The notes: generated from the letters alone by a model not told the origin. A stretch of 64,000 nt of DNA from Methylohalobius sp964654415 (GCA_964654415.1 CAZZIP010000009.1:1-64000); one strand, 5' to 3'. Counted from the stretch's first letter, positions 26,196-35,486 are shown. Program-made: numbers and translations.

Positions 26196-26565
26196 AGAAC
26201 GCCCTCCCTGAATGCTTAACTGTTGCCGCGGGCAATCCCCTAAGGGAGTTTATGTATTCTAACCCCACTCTTAGTGCAATTCAGTGTATGCGTCCGATAC
26301 TTTTGGCACTTGGCACTCGGGAGAAAGATTTCTCGCTTCGCTCGAAATGACAAAAAGGCGGTCAGATCGGTGAGGAGAAGGTTTTTGTAGTAATCGACGA
26401 AGGACTCCTGGACGCGCGCAGCCCCCGCGTTCGGCGTGGGCGTTCATTAGACATCCCATGTGGCGGCACAAGCGGCGCGCAGCTACCAGGAATGCTGCCC
26501 GTTTGTCCCTTTGGCGCAGTATTCCCAGGGTTCTGCGGCCTTGCCGAGCTTTCCGGCTTCAGCGC
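26196..26565. other. Intergenic region between apaH and rmd
   Basis: 370 bases with no supported gene. The apaH promoter must lie at its left end. It contains a GAGCGAAGCGA-type repeat (26316-26352). Short open frames here translate the repeat and have no family features. No clear terminator for the polysaccharide operon was found. Confidence 0.6.
26316..26352. repeat. Dispersed GAGCGAAGCGA-type repeat
   Basis: On the reverse strand the segment reads TGTCATTTCGAGCGAAGCGA and continues to GGAGAAAGATTTCTC in the forward direction. It is a common type of short interspersed repeat; its chance translation includes SSEARNL. Confidence 0.5.
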
Positions 26566-27450
26566 CTATCCCCTCAACATCCAAGCTAATGTCTCTTCCA
26601 ACGGTATGCTGTCCCACGCGCCGATGAGCCCGGTCAGTTTGCGGTTGTCGCCTGTCAAAACGTGGACCTCGTGGGCACGCACCAAGGCGGGATTGACTTT
26701 CACTTCTAAGCGGTGGCCGGAAAGCTCCTCGGCAAGGCGTAAGACCTCGCCAAGCGAATACGCCCGGCCGGTGCACAGATTGACCGTCTCGCCCACTGGA
26801 TTGCGCTCAATCAGCCGCCGGTAGGCCTGGACCACCGAACGGACGTCGTTGTATTCGCGCCGAACGTGAAGGTTTCCCAGTTCTATCACCGGCTTTTTCT
26901 GGCGGTAATGGGCGACGATTTTGGGAATCACAAAGCGCTCGTCTTGCCCTACGCCGGTGTAGTTGAACGGCCGGACGATGACGATGGGCAGACGATCCAG
27001 CCACAGCTTGGCCATCTGCTCCATGGCGAGCTTGCTGACCGCATAGTCGTTGGCCGGCTGCGGCGGGGAAGCTTCCGTCACCGGGCTGACCGCAGCATTG
27101 CCGTATACATTGGCGCTGCTGGCCAAAAGCACACAACGCACCTCGGGAGCCGCCTCGGCGATCGCCTCCAGCAGGTTGCGCGTACCGAGGAGGTTGACGC
27201 GGTAAAACGCCCCTACATCGGCATGGCCGACGTAAGCCAGCGCCGCCAGATGCACCACCACCTGCGGCCGCACTTGGGCGAGCACGGACTTAAGGCGCAG
27301 CCCATCTTCCAGCTCGGCCTGAAAATAGTTCTCTGCGCTTCTTGCCGCGTTGCCGATGCCCCATACGGCATAACCGTTTTGCGCCAACTCGGCCGCCAGA
27401 TAGCGGCCGGTAAACCCGCCGATGCCGGTGATCAAAACCCGCCCGCTCAT
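26566..27450 (-). CDS. rmd: GDP-6-deoxy-D-lyxo-4-hexulose reductase (Rmd), GDP-D-rhamnose synthesis
   Basis: A 294-residue extended short-chain reductase: NAD(P) loop ITGIGGFTGRYLA (residues 7-19), catalytic Ser-Tyr-Lys with SSANVYG and NDYAVSKLAMEQ, and the substrate region VRPFNYTGVGQ. Directly following gmd with one base between, it most likely reduces GDP-4-keto-6-deoxymannose to GDP-D-rhamnose. A GDP-talose-forming reductase is an alternative; fucose synthase is less likely because it also needs epimerase activity and is longer. Confidence 0.85.
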   Translation of the reverse strand: MSGRVLITGIGGFTGRYLAAELAQNGYAVWGIGNAARSAENYFQAELEDGLRLKSVLAQVRPQVVVHLAALAYVGHADVGAFYRVNLLGTRNLLEAIAEAAPEVRCVLLASSANVYGNAAVSPVTEASPPQPANDYAVSKLAMEQMAKLWLDRLPIVIVRPFNYTGVGQDERFVIPKIVAHYRQKKPVIELGNLHVRREYNDVRSVVQAYRRLIERNPVGETVNLCTGRAYSLGEVLRLAEELSGHRLEVKVNPALVRAHEVHVLTGDNRKLTGLIGAWDSIPLEETLAWMLRG

Positions 27451-27451
27451 A

Positions 27452-28489
27452 CTAGAAGACCCAACCGCGCTCGTTGCGGTAAACGTCGGCCTCGACCATC
27501 AAGCGGCAAAGCTCTTCGAGCGAGGTTTTTGCCTCCCAGCCCAGTTCTCGCTTCGCCTTGGCCGGATCGCCCACAAGTAGGTCGACTTCCGCCGGCCGGT
27601 AAAACTTGGGATCGACCCGCACCAAGACTCTTCCCGTGCGGCGGTCGATGCCCACTTCGTTTTCCCCTTGACCTTCGAATACCAATTCAAACTCCACCGC
27701 TTCCCCGGCCAGGCGCACAAAATCGCGTACCGTCTGGGTGCGCCCGGTCGCCAGCACATAGGTATCGGGCCGATCGGCCTGGAGCATCCGCCACATGCCC
27801 TCGACGTACTCGGGCGCATAGCCCCAGTCGCGGCTGGCGTCGAGGTTGCCCAGCCATAGGCAATCCAGCTTGCCTAGCTTGATTTTGGCCAGCCCATCGG
27901 TGATCTTGCGGGTGACGAACTCCAAGCCGCGCAAAGGAGATTCGTGGTTGAATAAGATGCCGCTGACGCCGAAAATCCCGTACGATTCGCGGTAATTTAC
28001 CGTTATCCAGTGGGCAAACAGCTTGGCTACGCCATAGGGGCTGCGCGGGTAAAAAGGCGTGGCCTCATTTTGCGGAACAGCTTGCACCTTGCCGAACATC
28101 TCCGAAGACGACGCCTGATAAAAGCGGATGCCAGGATCGACGATGCGGATCGCCTCCAGCAGGTTAAGAGCCCCGATTCCTGTGATCTGGGCCGTGGTCA
28201 CCGGCTTCTCAAACGATACCCCGACGAAGCTCTGTGCGGCCAAATTGTAGACCTCCTGCGGCCGGTACCGGTCGAGCAGGCGTACTGCCGCTCCAGGGTC
28301 GGTAAGATCGTATTCGACAAGCTGCAGTTCCGGATGGTCTAAAAGCCCAAGCTCTTTAAGTCGCCAGAAGTTGACCGAACTGGTGCGCCGGTACGCGCCG
28401 TACACGCAGTAACCCTTCCCCACCAGAAACCGGGCCAGATATGCCCCGTCCTGACCGGTGATGCCGGTAATGAATGCGGTTTTGGTCAT
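27452..28489 (-). CDS. gmd: GDP-mannose 4,6-dehydratase
   Basis: Converts GDP-mannose to GDP-4-keto-6-deoxymannose. 345 residues: ITGITGQDGAYLARFL (8-23), RRTSSVNFWRL, NLAAQSFVGVSF, the catalytic SSSEMFG and YPRSPYGVAKLFAHW, and NHESPLRG. All are Gmd signatures. It forms a pair with rmd at the downstream end of the polysaccharide operon. Confidence 0.96.
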   Translation of the reverse strand: MTKTAFITGITGQDGAYLARFLVGKGYCVYGAYRRTSSVNFWRLKELGLLDHPELQLVEYDLTDPGAAVRLLDRYRPQEVYNLAAQSFVGVSFEKPVTTAQITGIGALNLLEAIRIVDPGIRFYQASSSEMFGKVQAVPQNEATPFYPRSPYGVAKLFAHWITVNYRESYGIFGVSGILFNHESPLRGLEFVTRKITDGLAKIKLGKLDCLWLGNLDASRDWGYAPEYVEGMWRMLQADRPDTYVLATGRTQTVRDFVRLAGEAVEFELVFEGQGENEVGIDRRTGRVLVRVDPKFYRPAEVDLLVGDPAKAKRELGWEAKTSLEELCRLMVEADVYRNERGWVF

Positions 28490-28492
28490 CTT

Positions 28493-28948
28493 TTACTCCT
28501 TAGCTGGCACAAGTTCATACTCTACCACTTTGACCTTACCCTTCCCCCCCACGTACACCCGCACCTTAAGGTCTTCCACCGGCGCCTCCAACACCACCTG
28601 CCCTTGGACCAAACTTCCATCCGTCGCAGGAGAAAAGGGAAACTTAGCGTGCACTTTGGCGCCTTTTTGCGAAACCACATCCACCCACCCCGAAGCTATT
28701 CCTTCCACCTGGCCGCGCACCGTCAAACGATACTTTCCGGCCCGCATCGCCACATAAGGACCGTACAGCAAAAACCCCGCTTGATTTGTGCTTACCAACG
28801 CCTTCCCTTCAAGCTTGCCTACCTGATGGAGAGTAGCCTCGGCAAAGCGAGAGGATTTCAGGCATTCGGGCGGGTTACAAGTACACCCCAGCAGCATCCC
28901 ACAAACTCCTAAAACCTGAGCGAATCGTACCCAACTAGACCTTGCCAT
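28493..28948 (-). CDS. Small lipoprotein with a beta-sandwich domain
   Basis: 151 residues with a lipoprotein signal: basic start, hydrophobic stretch and lipobox LLGC (Cys22). The mature part (residues 45-148) is beta-rich: GFLLYGPYVAMRAGKYRLTV, VDVVSQKGAKVHAKFPF and VRVYVGGKGKVKVVEYEL. The pattern resembles carbohydrate-binding sandwich domains seen in glycan loci. A role in holding or presenting the polysaccharide at the envelope is inferred only from position, 3 bases after the sulfotransferase gene. Confidence 0.7.
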   Translation of the reverse strand: MARSSWVRFAQVLGVCGMLLGCTCNPPECLKSSRFAEATLHQVGKLEGKALVSTNQAGFLLYGPYVAMRAGKYRLTVRGQVEGIASGWVDVVSQKGAKVHAKFPFSPATDGSLVQGQVVLEAPVEDLKVRVYVGGKGKVKVVEYELVPAKE

Positions 28949-28951
28949 TTT

Positions 28952-30142
28952 TCACCCCTTTAAAAAAACAAACGATACCGGAAGATTGGCGTATCCCACC
29001 GAAGGTGTCTGCCTTTTCACCTGAATCTCAAAACCCACCCATCTGTCGCACCAAAAAAGCTGTTTTAGCTTTTCCCCACCGCGATCGGCCAAAGCAAAAC
29101 CTGCCGTGTAACGCCCGGCGGGCAAATCGGCAACGAGGATCCATCTCATCCGATAGCTTCCCGGCAAAACCTGGCGCAGGAGCTTACCCAGCAAGCTCGT
29201 GTTGGTGCCAAAGGCCCAACGGCCTTCGGAGTCGAAAATATGGATGCCTGGTTCTAATTCCTCTACCGGCTCAGTCAAGGAAAACTCCAGGGAAAACTTG
29301 AGCACCTCCCCTTTTCTAAAACTTGGTCCGCCCTCTAATTCGGCTTGGAAAGACTGAATATCGGGATGTTGGAAACGGCGCTCTCCAAACCCAGGCCAGG
29401 CTTGCCACCGCGGCCGCTCCAGGGAAACAGGCTCCTTTTGCGCCCGGGCAAGCTCCCGCACCCGACTATAGAACGCCAAATCCAGCCGGTTCAACTCCGC
29501 AAGCCGCTGGCGAAATCGTTCGGAAACCTGCTTGGGTTTGGCTTGGGTCACGTTGACCTGGGGCAGATTCGGCTCTCCAAGCCCAAGCGTTGCGGAAAGG
29601 CGGCGGGCAAACCCGGACAAATCCTCGTACACCCCCACCAGCTCGTACTGAGCTATGGCCTCAAGCGCTAAGGCAAGCATTTCCTCATCGCCGTTCGGTG
29701 CGGGATCCAAAATGCTGGCAAAGTTCCTCACCATCTCGTTCGAGACGATGGGGAACAGACGCTCATCCAAAGCCTCTCCATGAGAATCCACAAACGCTTT
29801 GACCGCCGTCCAAGCATCCCATCCCCACTCGCGCTGCATCTTCTCTGAGGAGTGGTGGTTGAGTACATAATAAAGCCACGAGATTACCCGTTCGATCGGA
29901 TCGCGCACCAAGGTCACGTATTGGTAGCGGGGATCTAGCCCCTCCCCGGAAAAACCCAAGTGGGCAAAGATCACCGAATACAAGCCGCCATACTTCCGAA
30001 TCAGTTCCCGGTGATGGCCGATTAGGTTCTCTGTCACAACCCCCGCCCCTAAAGACTTGCGCAGCCAGGCGTTAATAGCCGTTCCGGCCGTTTTAGGGAT
30101 ATGGTGAAAAATCATCCGCCCGGGAAAAACCAGCTTAGCCAC
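28952..30142 (-). CDS. Sulfotransferase fused to a Wzt-C-like glycan-recognition domain
   Basis: 396 residues. The first 235 are a sulfotransferase of the type-2 (carbohydrate) group: PAPS 5'-phosphosulfate loop HIPKTAGTAINAWL (14-27) and 3'-phosphate motif VRDPIERVISWLYY (79-92). Residues about 265-376 are beta-rich (FRKGEVLKFSLEFSL, IHIFDSEGRWAFGTNT, LPAGRYTAGFALAD) and look like the C-terminal domain of Wzt, which binds the capped chain end. GTG start overlaps the glycosyltransferase stop by 8 bases. I infer sulfation of the polysaccharide, with the sandwich domain binding the chain. The exact sugar is unknown. Confidence 0.75.
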   Translation of the reverse strand: MAKLVFPGRMIFHHIPKTAGTAINAWLRKSLGAGVVTENLIGHHRELIRKYGGLYSVIFAHLGFSGEGLDPRYQYVTLVRDPIERVISWLYYVLNHHSSEKMQREWGWDAWTAVKAFVDSHGEALDERLFPIVSNEMVRNFASILDPAPNGDEEMLALALEAIAQYELVGVYEDLSGFARRLSATLGLGEPNLPQVNVTQAKPKQVSERFRQRLAELNRLDLAFYSRVRELARAQKEPVSLERPRWQAWPGFGERRFQHPDIQSFQAELEGGPSFRKGEVLKFSLEFSLTEPVEELEPGIHIFDSEGRWAFGTNTSLLGKLLRQVLPGSYRMRWILVADLPAGRYTAGFALADRGGEKLKQLFWCDRWVGFEIQVKRQTPSVGYANLPVSFVFLKG

Positions 30143-33100
30143 CGCTTACCTCGCTTCTTGAGCACGAACCGCTCGACCAGGTCCGATAAGGTTGACGTTC
30201 ACCTAGGATAAAATTGAGCAATTGCTGCGCGCTTTGCTTCCAGGTTTGCCAACGTAGTCCACAGCTCGGCGGAACCTTGTCAAGCTTGGCGAGCTCCAGC
30301 CAGGACGCGATAGCCTTGGCTAAGGTAGCCGGATCCCGATCGTTTGCAAAGTAGAAAGCATGTTCTCCTGCCACTTCGCGGAACACTGGCATGTCGCGCG
30401 CGATGATGGGCAGGCCATGCTGCGCGGCCTCGATCAATGGCAAACCAAAGCCTTCGCCGTAAGAGGCGGCGATTAGGCAGGTGCTGGCGGCATAGACCTT
30501 TTCCAGGTATTCGTCGCTGATGCCTTCCAACCAAAAAAGGCGTTTGTTGAGTTCTGGATGGTTTCGCAGGCGGGCAACGAGTTCTTCGACCATCCAGCCC
30601 TGTTTGCCAACCATCACCAAATTAGCATCTAAACCAGAACGCCAAAGCAGATCAAAAGCATCAAGTACCTGGGAATGGCCTTTGCGGGGTTCAAGAGTGC
30701 CGACCATCAAAAAGGATGGACGACGGCTCAAGTTTTCGAGCACTTGCGGCGCATTCGCGGGCATGCCCAGCGTTGGCTTGGAGTTTTCTATATCTGCCCC
30801 CAGGTGGAACCATCCTACCGAGAAAGGCCGCTCGCGCGCAGGCGCAAACTTCCCGAGCCAATCCAACAACTCGTCAGCTACCGCCCGCGAGATACACGCC
30901 GCCCCGTCGAAACGGGCAATGGCCTGGAGCCAGCGATGAAAAATCCCCTCCGCGCCTGCCGGAAAGCATTGCGGGAGCAACACGGGCAAAAGATCGTAGA
31001 CGACAAAGTATACCTTGACGCCGCGCCGGTGCCAGTCGAGCAAGCGATCCTGTTGCCCAGAAAGGGTTGGCACCCAATCGAGCCCCAGAAAAACGTCTCC
31101 CGGCCAGGCCTCGACCGGTTCGTCCTCGGCCCAACCCTCCGGGATTTCCAGAAAACGGCTGACAAAGCGGCGGGCGTAGCGGTAACCAAGGGCTTCGGTG
31201 GCATAGACTGGCTCGACCGCCCACCCCGTCGGCGGAGTGCGCAGGTACTCCTGCAACAAGGCGCGTACGACTCGTTGAATGCCGGTTTTTAAGTCGTGCT
31301 GGGCAAGAACTGAAATATCGATGAGCAACTGCCGCCGCCGCGGCGCGGGGGGAAAGCTGCGGGCAAGATGCACGGCAAGCTCTTGGGTGCAGGCCACACG
31401 CCGCATTACCCCGTATGCGCCTTGCTCGGCTTGGGCGTAGAATTCCTCGATGGCCTGAGCATAGGCTTCGGCGCAGCGGCGCGGGTTATGGCGGGTGCGG
31501 ATGCATTCGCGCGCCCGCACACCCAGCGCGCGCCGCCGTTTAGAGTCAAAAGCCAGCGTCTCAAGTGCCTCGATCAGCTGCGCATCTGAGAACTCGTCCG
31601 GCAGCTTTAAGACTGCCTCGTCGTCGAGTTCGGCCAGGGTGCCGTGGGCATTGACGATGGTGGCTAAACCATAATTCATGCAGTCCAGCACGGCTGCCGA
31701 GGTTTCGCCGCGCGTCAGGGTGCGAAGCTGCACGGCGATGTCAGCAGCGGCCAGCCAAGTGCGATAAGCAGCGGTGTCCACCCAGCCGGTGACGGTGATG
31801 CCGCCGGCTGCAGCTTGCTTGCGGAGGCGTTCCCCGAAGTCGCCGCTTGCCTCACCGACCAACACCAGACGCGCATTGTGCTCCTTGGCCAAACGCGAAG
31901 CCAGCCAGGCCTCGACCAAGCGGTGGCTCAATTTGATGGGACCTATAACACCGAACGAGCATACGACCAAGGCCTCTTCGGGCAGACCCAAAAACGCGCG
32001 CGCCTGTTTACGCTGCAGAGCCAAAGCCGGCGCACGCAGAAGGGGGATCACTGCCCAGTTGCGCCCGGCGCCCTTGCCATACCAAAGCTCCGCAAGGCGG
32101 CGGCTGAATTCGCTGTGCACGATGACGCCCAAGGCGTCCTGCAAGACGGGCAGGTTGGCGGGGTACTTGGAGGTAAGCTCCCAAATATCCCGGGCTTGAA
32201 AACGTTCTGCAACCGCAGCGTAGCCGTGGCTGTGGAAAAGCGCGCGGCAAAAGTCATACGGCCGGCCCCGTCCTTCACGCCAAGCCAGGACGTCCGCGAG
32301 GAAGAAGTCGTGCAACACGACCACGCCCGGAATTTCCGCCAGCAGCTCGAACATGTGGTCGTGAAACTCCGAATTGCCGAAGTGGTACAGCACCCGCGGG
32401 TAGCGGTGCGCCTGGGCGCGAAACTCGGCCACCGAAAGCGCCCCGCAGGTGGCTCGGACGTAGTCGTCGGTCAGCGCTCGCGGCTCCTTGAGCACCACGT
32501 CGATGCGATACCAACGCGTCAACTCGCGCAGGAGCTCGGCGCTGTAATCGGCGATCCCGCTTTTTTCTGGCGGCAAGGGCGAGACGAAAGCCAAGCGGGG
32601 GCAATTGCTTAAACGCCTTGCTGGAGGAACTGCCCTAGCCGGTTGTTGACTCAATGCCGCCCAGGCCAGGCGCGCCGTTTCCTCCCAACTGAATTTTTTG
32701 GCCTGCTCGAGCCCATGCGCTGCTAGCGCTGAGCGAAAAGCCTGGTCGGTGAGCGCCTGCTCGATCTTGGCTGCCATATCTGCGACATCGAAAGGATCGA
32801 ACAGGGCATCGCTACGGCCGACGACTTCCGGCAGGCTCGACCGGTTGCTAGCGAGCACCGGCCGGCCACATTGCATGGCTTCCAGCACCGGCAGGCCAAA
32901 ACCCTCGTGCCAACTGGGAAACACAAACAGCGTGCACGCATTGTACAAAAGCCGCAGATCGTCGTCTGGAACGTATCCGGTAAAGACGACCTCATCCGGT
33001 CCGAGACCTTGAGCACGCGCGAGCTGGCGCAGTCGCTTTCGCTCGGAAGTCTCAATTGCACACGTTATGACCAGCTGATGACGCGCACGCACAATTTGGG

Positions 33101-33848
33101 ACAGTCGCGCATAGGCTGCAATCAAGCCCTCGATGTTCTTGCGCGGATCAATTCCACCAGCATACATCACGAACGGCCGGCGCAGGCCGTAAACCTCGGC
33201 CAGGCGCTGCGTTTCGGTGGCACCCACTGGAAGCGGCGCAAACCGCGCATCGGCCGCCGCCGAGACATTGATCACCTGTTCGGTCTTGAATCCAAGATAA
33301 TCTATCGCTTCACACCTGGAAGATTCAGAGATGGCAAGCAAAAGATCGGCGCGCCGCAGGTGGTCGAGCTTTTCGAAGTACCAACCCCTGACTCGTTCAT
33401 GTTGCAAGTAGCGGTCGGGCCAAATCCACGGGATCAAGTCGTACAAGACGACCGCCGTGCCGAGGGATTTCGGCCAGGCAATGCTGGTGACCACATCGTC
33501 TATAAAACCCTCAAACAGCGATCCTACGACCACCCAGTCTGGATCGAGGCTAGCCAGAAAGGCCTCGCGCACGGCTTCGGCTTGCTGGCGCTGGCCGGTG
33601 TTAGCAGGCTCCATATAAGTGGTAGGCCCGGGCGCCGACCAGACGAGGATGTTTTCCTGTGGCAGCATGCCGTCGAAGGCGGCGCGGATGGGTTCGATGG
33701 TGGCCGCAAAAGCCCCGTTGAGCGCGATGAACACCTCGTGCTCGTTGCGTTGACGCGCCAACCCCAGCGCCAGCTGCAGGGAATAACGTCCTATGTTGCG
33801 GAGACGGTTACTTCCTTGCGCCCCTTGCAAGTCGATAACGATACGCAC
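30135..33848 (-). CDS. Three-module GT4-type glycosyltransferase
   Basis: 1237 residues with three GT-B modules. Module 1 (about 1-400): IDLQGAQGSNRLRNIGRY, GGIDPRKNIEGL and HEGFGLPVLEAM. Module 2 (about 418-800): FVSPLPPEKSGIADYSAELL, FGVIGPIKLSHRLVEAW and the divergent RGETSAAVLDCMNYG, with no EGFG motif. Module 3 (about 838-1220): LLIDISVLAQHDLKTGIQRV, VGTLEPRKGHSQVLDAF and GEGFGLPLIEA. Such proteins polymerise repeat units in ABC-dependent O-antigen loci; with gmd-rmd upstream products the donor is probably GDP-D-rhamnose. It compares with the separate WbpX/Y/Z enzymes of the Pseudomonas A-band locus. One base separates it from the next gene. Confidence 0.85.
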   Translation of the reverse strand: MRIVIDLQGAQGSNRLRNIGRYSLQLALGLARQRNEHEVFIALNGAFAATIEPIRAAFDGMLPQENILVWSAPGPTTYMEPANTGQRQQAEAVREAFLASLDPDWVVVGSLFEGFIDDVVTSIAWPKSLGTAVVLYDLIPWIWPDRYLQHERVRGWYFEKLDHLRRADLLLAISESSRCEAIDYLGFKTEQVINVSAAADARFAPLPVGATETQRLAEVYGLRRPFVMYAGGIDPRKNIEGLIAAYARLSQIVRARHQLVITCAIETSERKRLRQLARAQGLGPDEVVFTGYVPDDDLRLLYNACTLFVFPSWHEGFGLPVLEAMQCGRPVLASNRSSLPEVVGRSDALFDPFDVADMAAKIEQALTDQAFRSALAAHGLEQAKKFSWEETARLAWAALSQQPARAVPPARRLSNCPRLAFVSPLPPEKSGIADYSAELLRELTRWYRIDVVLKEPRALTDDYVRATCGALSVAEFRAQAHRYPRVLYHFGNSEFHDHMFELLAEIPGVVVLHDFFLADVLAWREGRGRPYDFCRALFHSHGYAAVAERFQARDIWELTSKYPANLPVLQDALGVIVHSEFSRRLAELWYGKGAGRNWAVIPLLRAPALALQRKQARAFLGLPEEALVVCSFGVIGPIKLSHRLVEAWLASRLAKEHNARLVLVGEASGDFGERLRKQAAAGGITVTGWVDTAAYRTWLAAADIAVQLRTLTRGETSAAVLDCMNYGLATIVNAHGTLAELDDEAVLKLPDEFSDAQLIEALETLAFDSKRRRALGVRARECIRTRHNPRRCAEAYAQAIEEFYAQAEQGAYGVMRRVACTQELAVHLARSFPPAPRRRQLLIDISVLAQHDLKTGIQRVVRALLQEYLRTPPTGWAVEPVYATEALGYRYARRFVSRFLEIPEGWAEDEPVEAWPGDVFLGLDWVPTLSGQQDRLLDWHRRGVKVYFVVYDLLPVLLPQCFPAGAEGIFHRWLQAIARFDGAACISRAVADELLDWLGKFAPARERPFSVGWFHLGADIENSKPTLGMPANAPQVLENLSRRPSFLMVGTLEPRKGHSQVLDAFDLLWRSGLDANLVMVGKQGWMVEELVARLRNHPELNKRLFWLEGISDEYLEKVYAASTCLIAASYGEGFGLPLIEAAQHGLPIIARDMPVFREVAGEHAFYFANDRDPATLAKAIASWLELAKLDKVPPSCGLRWQTWKQSAQQLLNFILGERQPYRTWSSGSCSRSEVSGG

Positions 33849-35486
33849 TTATACCTCTTGGCATCGCTGAGCTTGGACCAGGCGAACATACATCCGCCGA
33901 GCGTGGGGAGAGAGCTTGGCCAGGTCAGAAGTTGTGGTGGATCCTGCCGCCGCAGGAGGACTGGCGGTAGGGGGAGGAGTAGCTGGAGTTGCCATCAGTC
34001 CTGTGCCGATCGCCAGCGCGCGCAGCCTGCGGTGCAGCCAGGGGTAGCGCAGGATTTCGCGATTGATCCGCTCAGCCAGCAAAGGATCGCGCAGCACCCA
34101 AGCCATGGCCGACAAAAGCGGCCACAACAGAGCCTTGCGACCGAAAGCGAACGCTTTCCTCGCCAGCCTTAGCGAGATCAGGGCCAGGCCGTAGCCAAAC
34201 CGCAACGGCGCCGTCACTTTCCAAGACCAGCTCGCATACACCGCAGCCAGCTGTTTTTCACGCTGGGCGGCAACGCTCGCTAACTCCTCGATCCGCCTCT
34301 TGGCCCCGTTCCATTCCACCTCCAGCCAATCGCTGCGAGCGCGCTCTTTCTCATGCGCAGCCGTCAACTCAGCAACGGCGTTTTGCAACTGCACGCTGCG
34401 AGCGTTGAGCTTTTCAACCTCGGCCCGGGCTTGCCTTAGCCCTCGGGCATAGTCTGTCTCAAAGCGCAGAGCCACCATCCGCGCACGCATCGCCTGTTTT
34501 GCCAAATCTTGGCCAACGTCCCCAGCACACTTACCCAATGAGGTGGGCCGAAACCGCTCGCGAAGTTCTTGGATTTTCTGCAAATCGTGAACAGTCCAGC
34601 CGCCTCCAAGCAACCATCGGTGAACCTGCCCCTCAAGTGGCAAAAAAAACATTTGGTCCTTTTCTAAATAACACCCTTGTGGAACACGACAATCAGCAAA
34701 GTTTAGCCCTCCGATTCCGGTCTCCTTTAGCATTGCAAGGGTTTCAGCCCTATAGTCTTCTGAATCGCTCAAGCAATCGATGTTAAGCAGCATGTCGGCA
34801 TAGGTCACGCCTTCTTTCAAACCAAGGCACCAAAGCAAATAAAAGACCAAAAAACTTTGTTCACTCGACAATGGCCTTGCTTGATAAAAGGCGAATGCCC
34901 CCTTGAGGTCATTCTGCCCGTAAGCTTCAAGCTTCAGTTCCTGTAAAGCCAGTTTGACCGGTTCAGGTGCACCCGGCGCATGGATGATGATTTGGTTAAC
35001 TAAATCGAAATATGACACGACTTTGTATGACCACCATTGATCCCAAGGATTGCGCCAGAGATAAATGTGATAGCCCCCCAGCTCTGCTTTAATAGCACCG
35101 ATGCGGCCAGAGGTGCGACACTCTTGGAAAACCGGCCTTCCCCGTGCAGCTTTGATCAATGCAAGCAAATATGAAATGCCTAGATCTTCTCCAGGCGCAG
35201 CAAAATAAGCTGTATAAGCGGAAGATTCACGAAGGGTGTCCCTCCAAGCAGGCCATACCTCGTAAAGCTCTTGGAAGTAAGGCTTATCCATGGGCGGATG
35301 AAAGAGCAATTGCATTGTTTCGCTGCTATACTCCAACAGGAGTTTTGCATCAGCGCGCGCGAATACAGCTATTTCATGGAGCGGTTCTTGGTAACACCAA
35401 TACCCAGCCCGTCGAAAAACCTGAAACAAATAGGTGCTACCCGCCCTAAACAGGGAGTGAATAAATATATGAGCACCGTTATTCAT
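33849..35486 (-). CDS. Sulfotransferase-like domain with coiled coil and membrane-associating tail; candidate chain terminator
   Basis: 545 residues. 1-300 is sulfotransferase-like: IFIHSLFRAGSTYLFQVF (7-24) fits the PAPS 5' loop and YLWRNPWDQWWSY (142-154) the 3'-phosphate motif. Residues 340-415 are a charged heptad-like coiled coil (RGLRQARAEVEKL to REKQLAAVYASW). Then come SWSWKVTAPLR (419-429), a hydrophobic/basic stretch 430-490, a Pro/Ala/Thr linker and a final helix LSPHARRMYVRLVQA. This order (capping enzyme, coiled-coil ruler, membrane tail) copies WbdD, the chain terminator of E. coli O9a, but with sulfotransferase replacing methyltransferase/kinase. Codons 1 to about 295 are AT-rich, the rest GC-rich. 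ATGA overlap with wzt. Confidence 0.65.
   Translation of the reverse strand: MNNGAHIFIHSLFRAGSTYLFQVFRRAGYWCYQEPLHEIAVFARADAKLLLEYSSETMQLLFHPPMDKPYFQELYEVWPAWRDTLRESSAYTAYFAAPGEDLGISYLLALIKAARGRPVFQECRTSGRIGAIKAELGGYHIYLWRNPWDQWWSYKVVSYFDLVNQIIIHAPGAPEPVKLALQELKLEAYGQNDLKGAFAFYQARPLSSEQSFLVFYLLWCLGLKEGVTYADMLLNIDCLSDSEDYRAETLAMLKETGIGGLNFADCRVPQGCYLEKDQMFFLPLEGQVHRWLLGGGWTVHDLQKIQELRERFRPTSLGKCAGDVGQDLAKQAMRARMVALRFETDYARGLRQARAEVEKLNARSVQLQNAVAELTAAHEKERARSDWLEVEWNGAKRRIEELASVAAQREKQLAAVYASWSWKVTAPLRFGYGLALISLRLARKAFAFGRKALLWPLLSAMAWVLRDPLLAERINREILRYPWLHRRLRALAIGTGLMATPATPPPTASPPAAAGSTTTSDLAKLSPHARRMYVRLVQAQRCQEV

Noticed and set aside
26271..26471. Small minus-strand ORF between apaH and rmd
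   Set aside because: Its centre is the chance translation of a dispersed repeat (SSEARNL).
26866..27882. 338-codon plus-strand frame opposite rmd and gmd
   Set aside because: Antisense shadow; Pro/Arg-rich toward the end with no domain pattern.
32871..34172. 433-codon plus-strand frame across the glycosyltransferase and sulfotransferase genes
   Set aside because: It is antisense to two well-supported genes and shows no recognisable domain.
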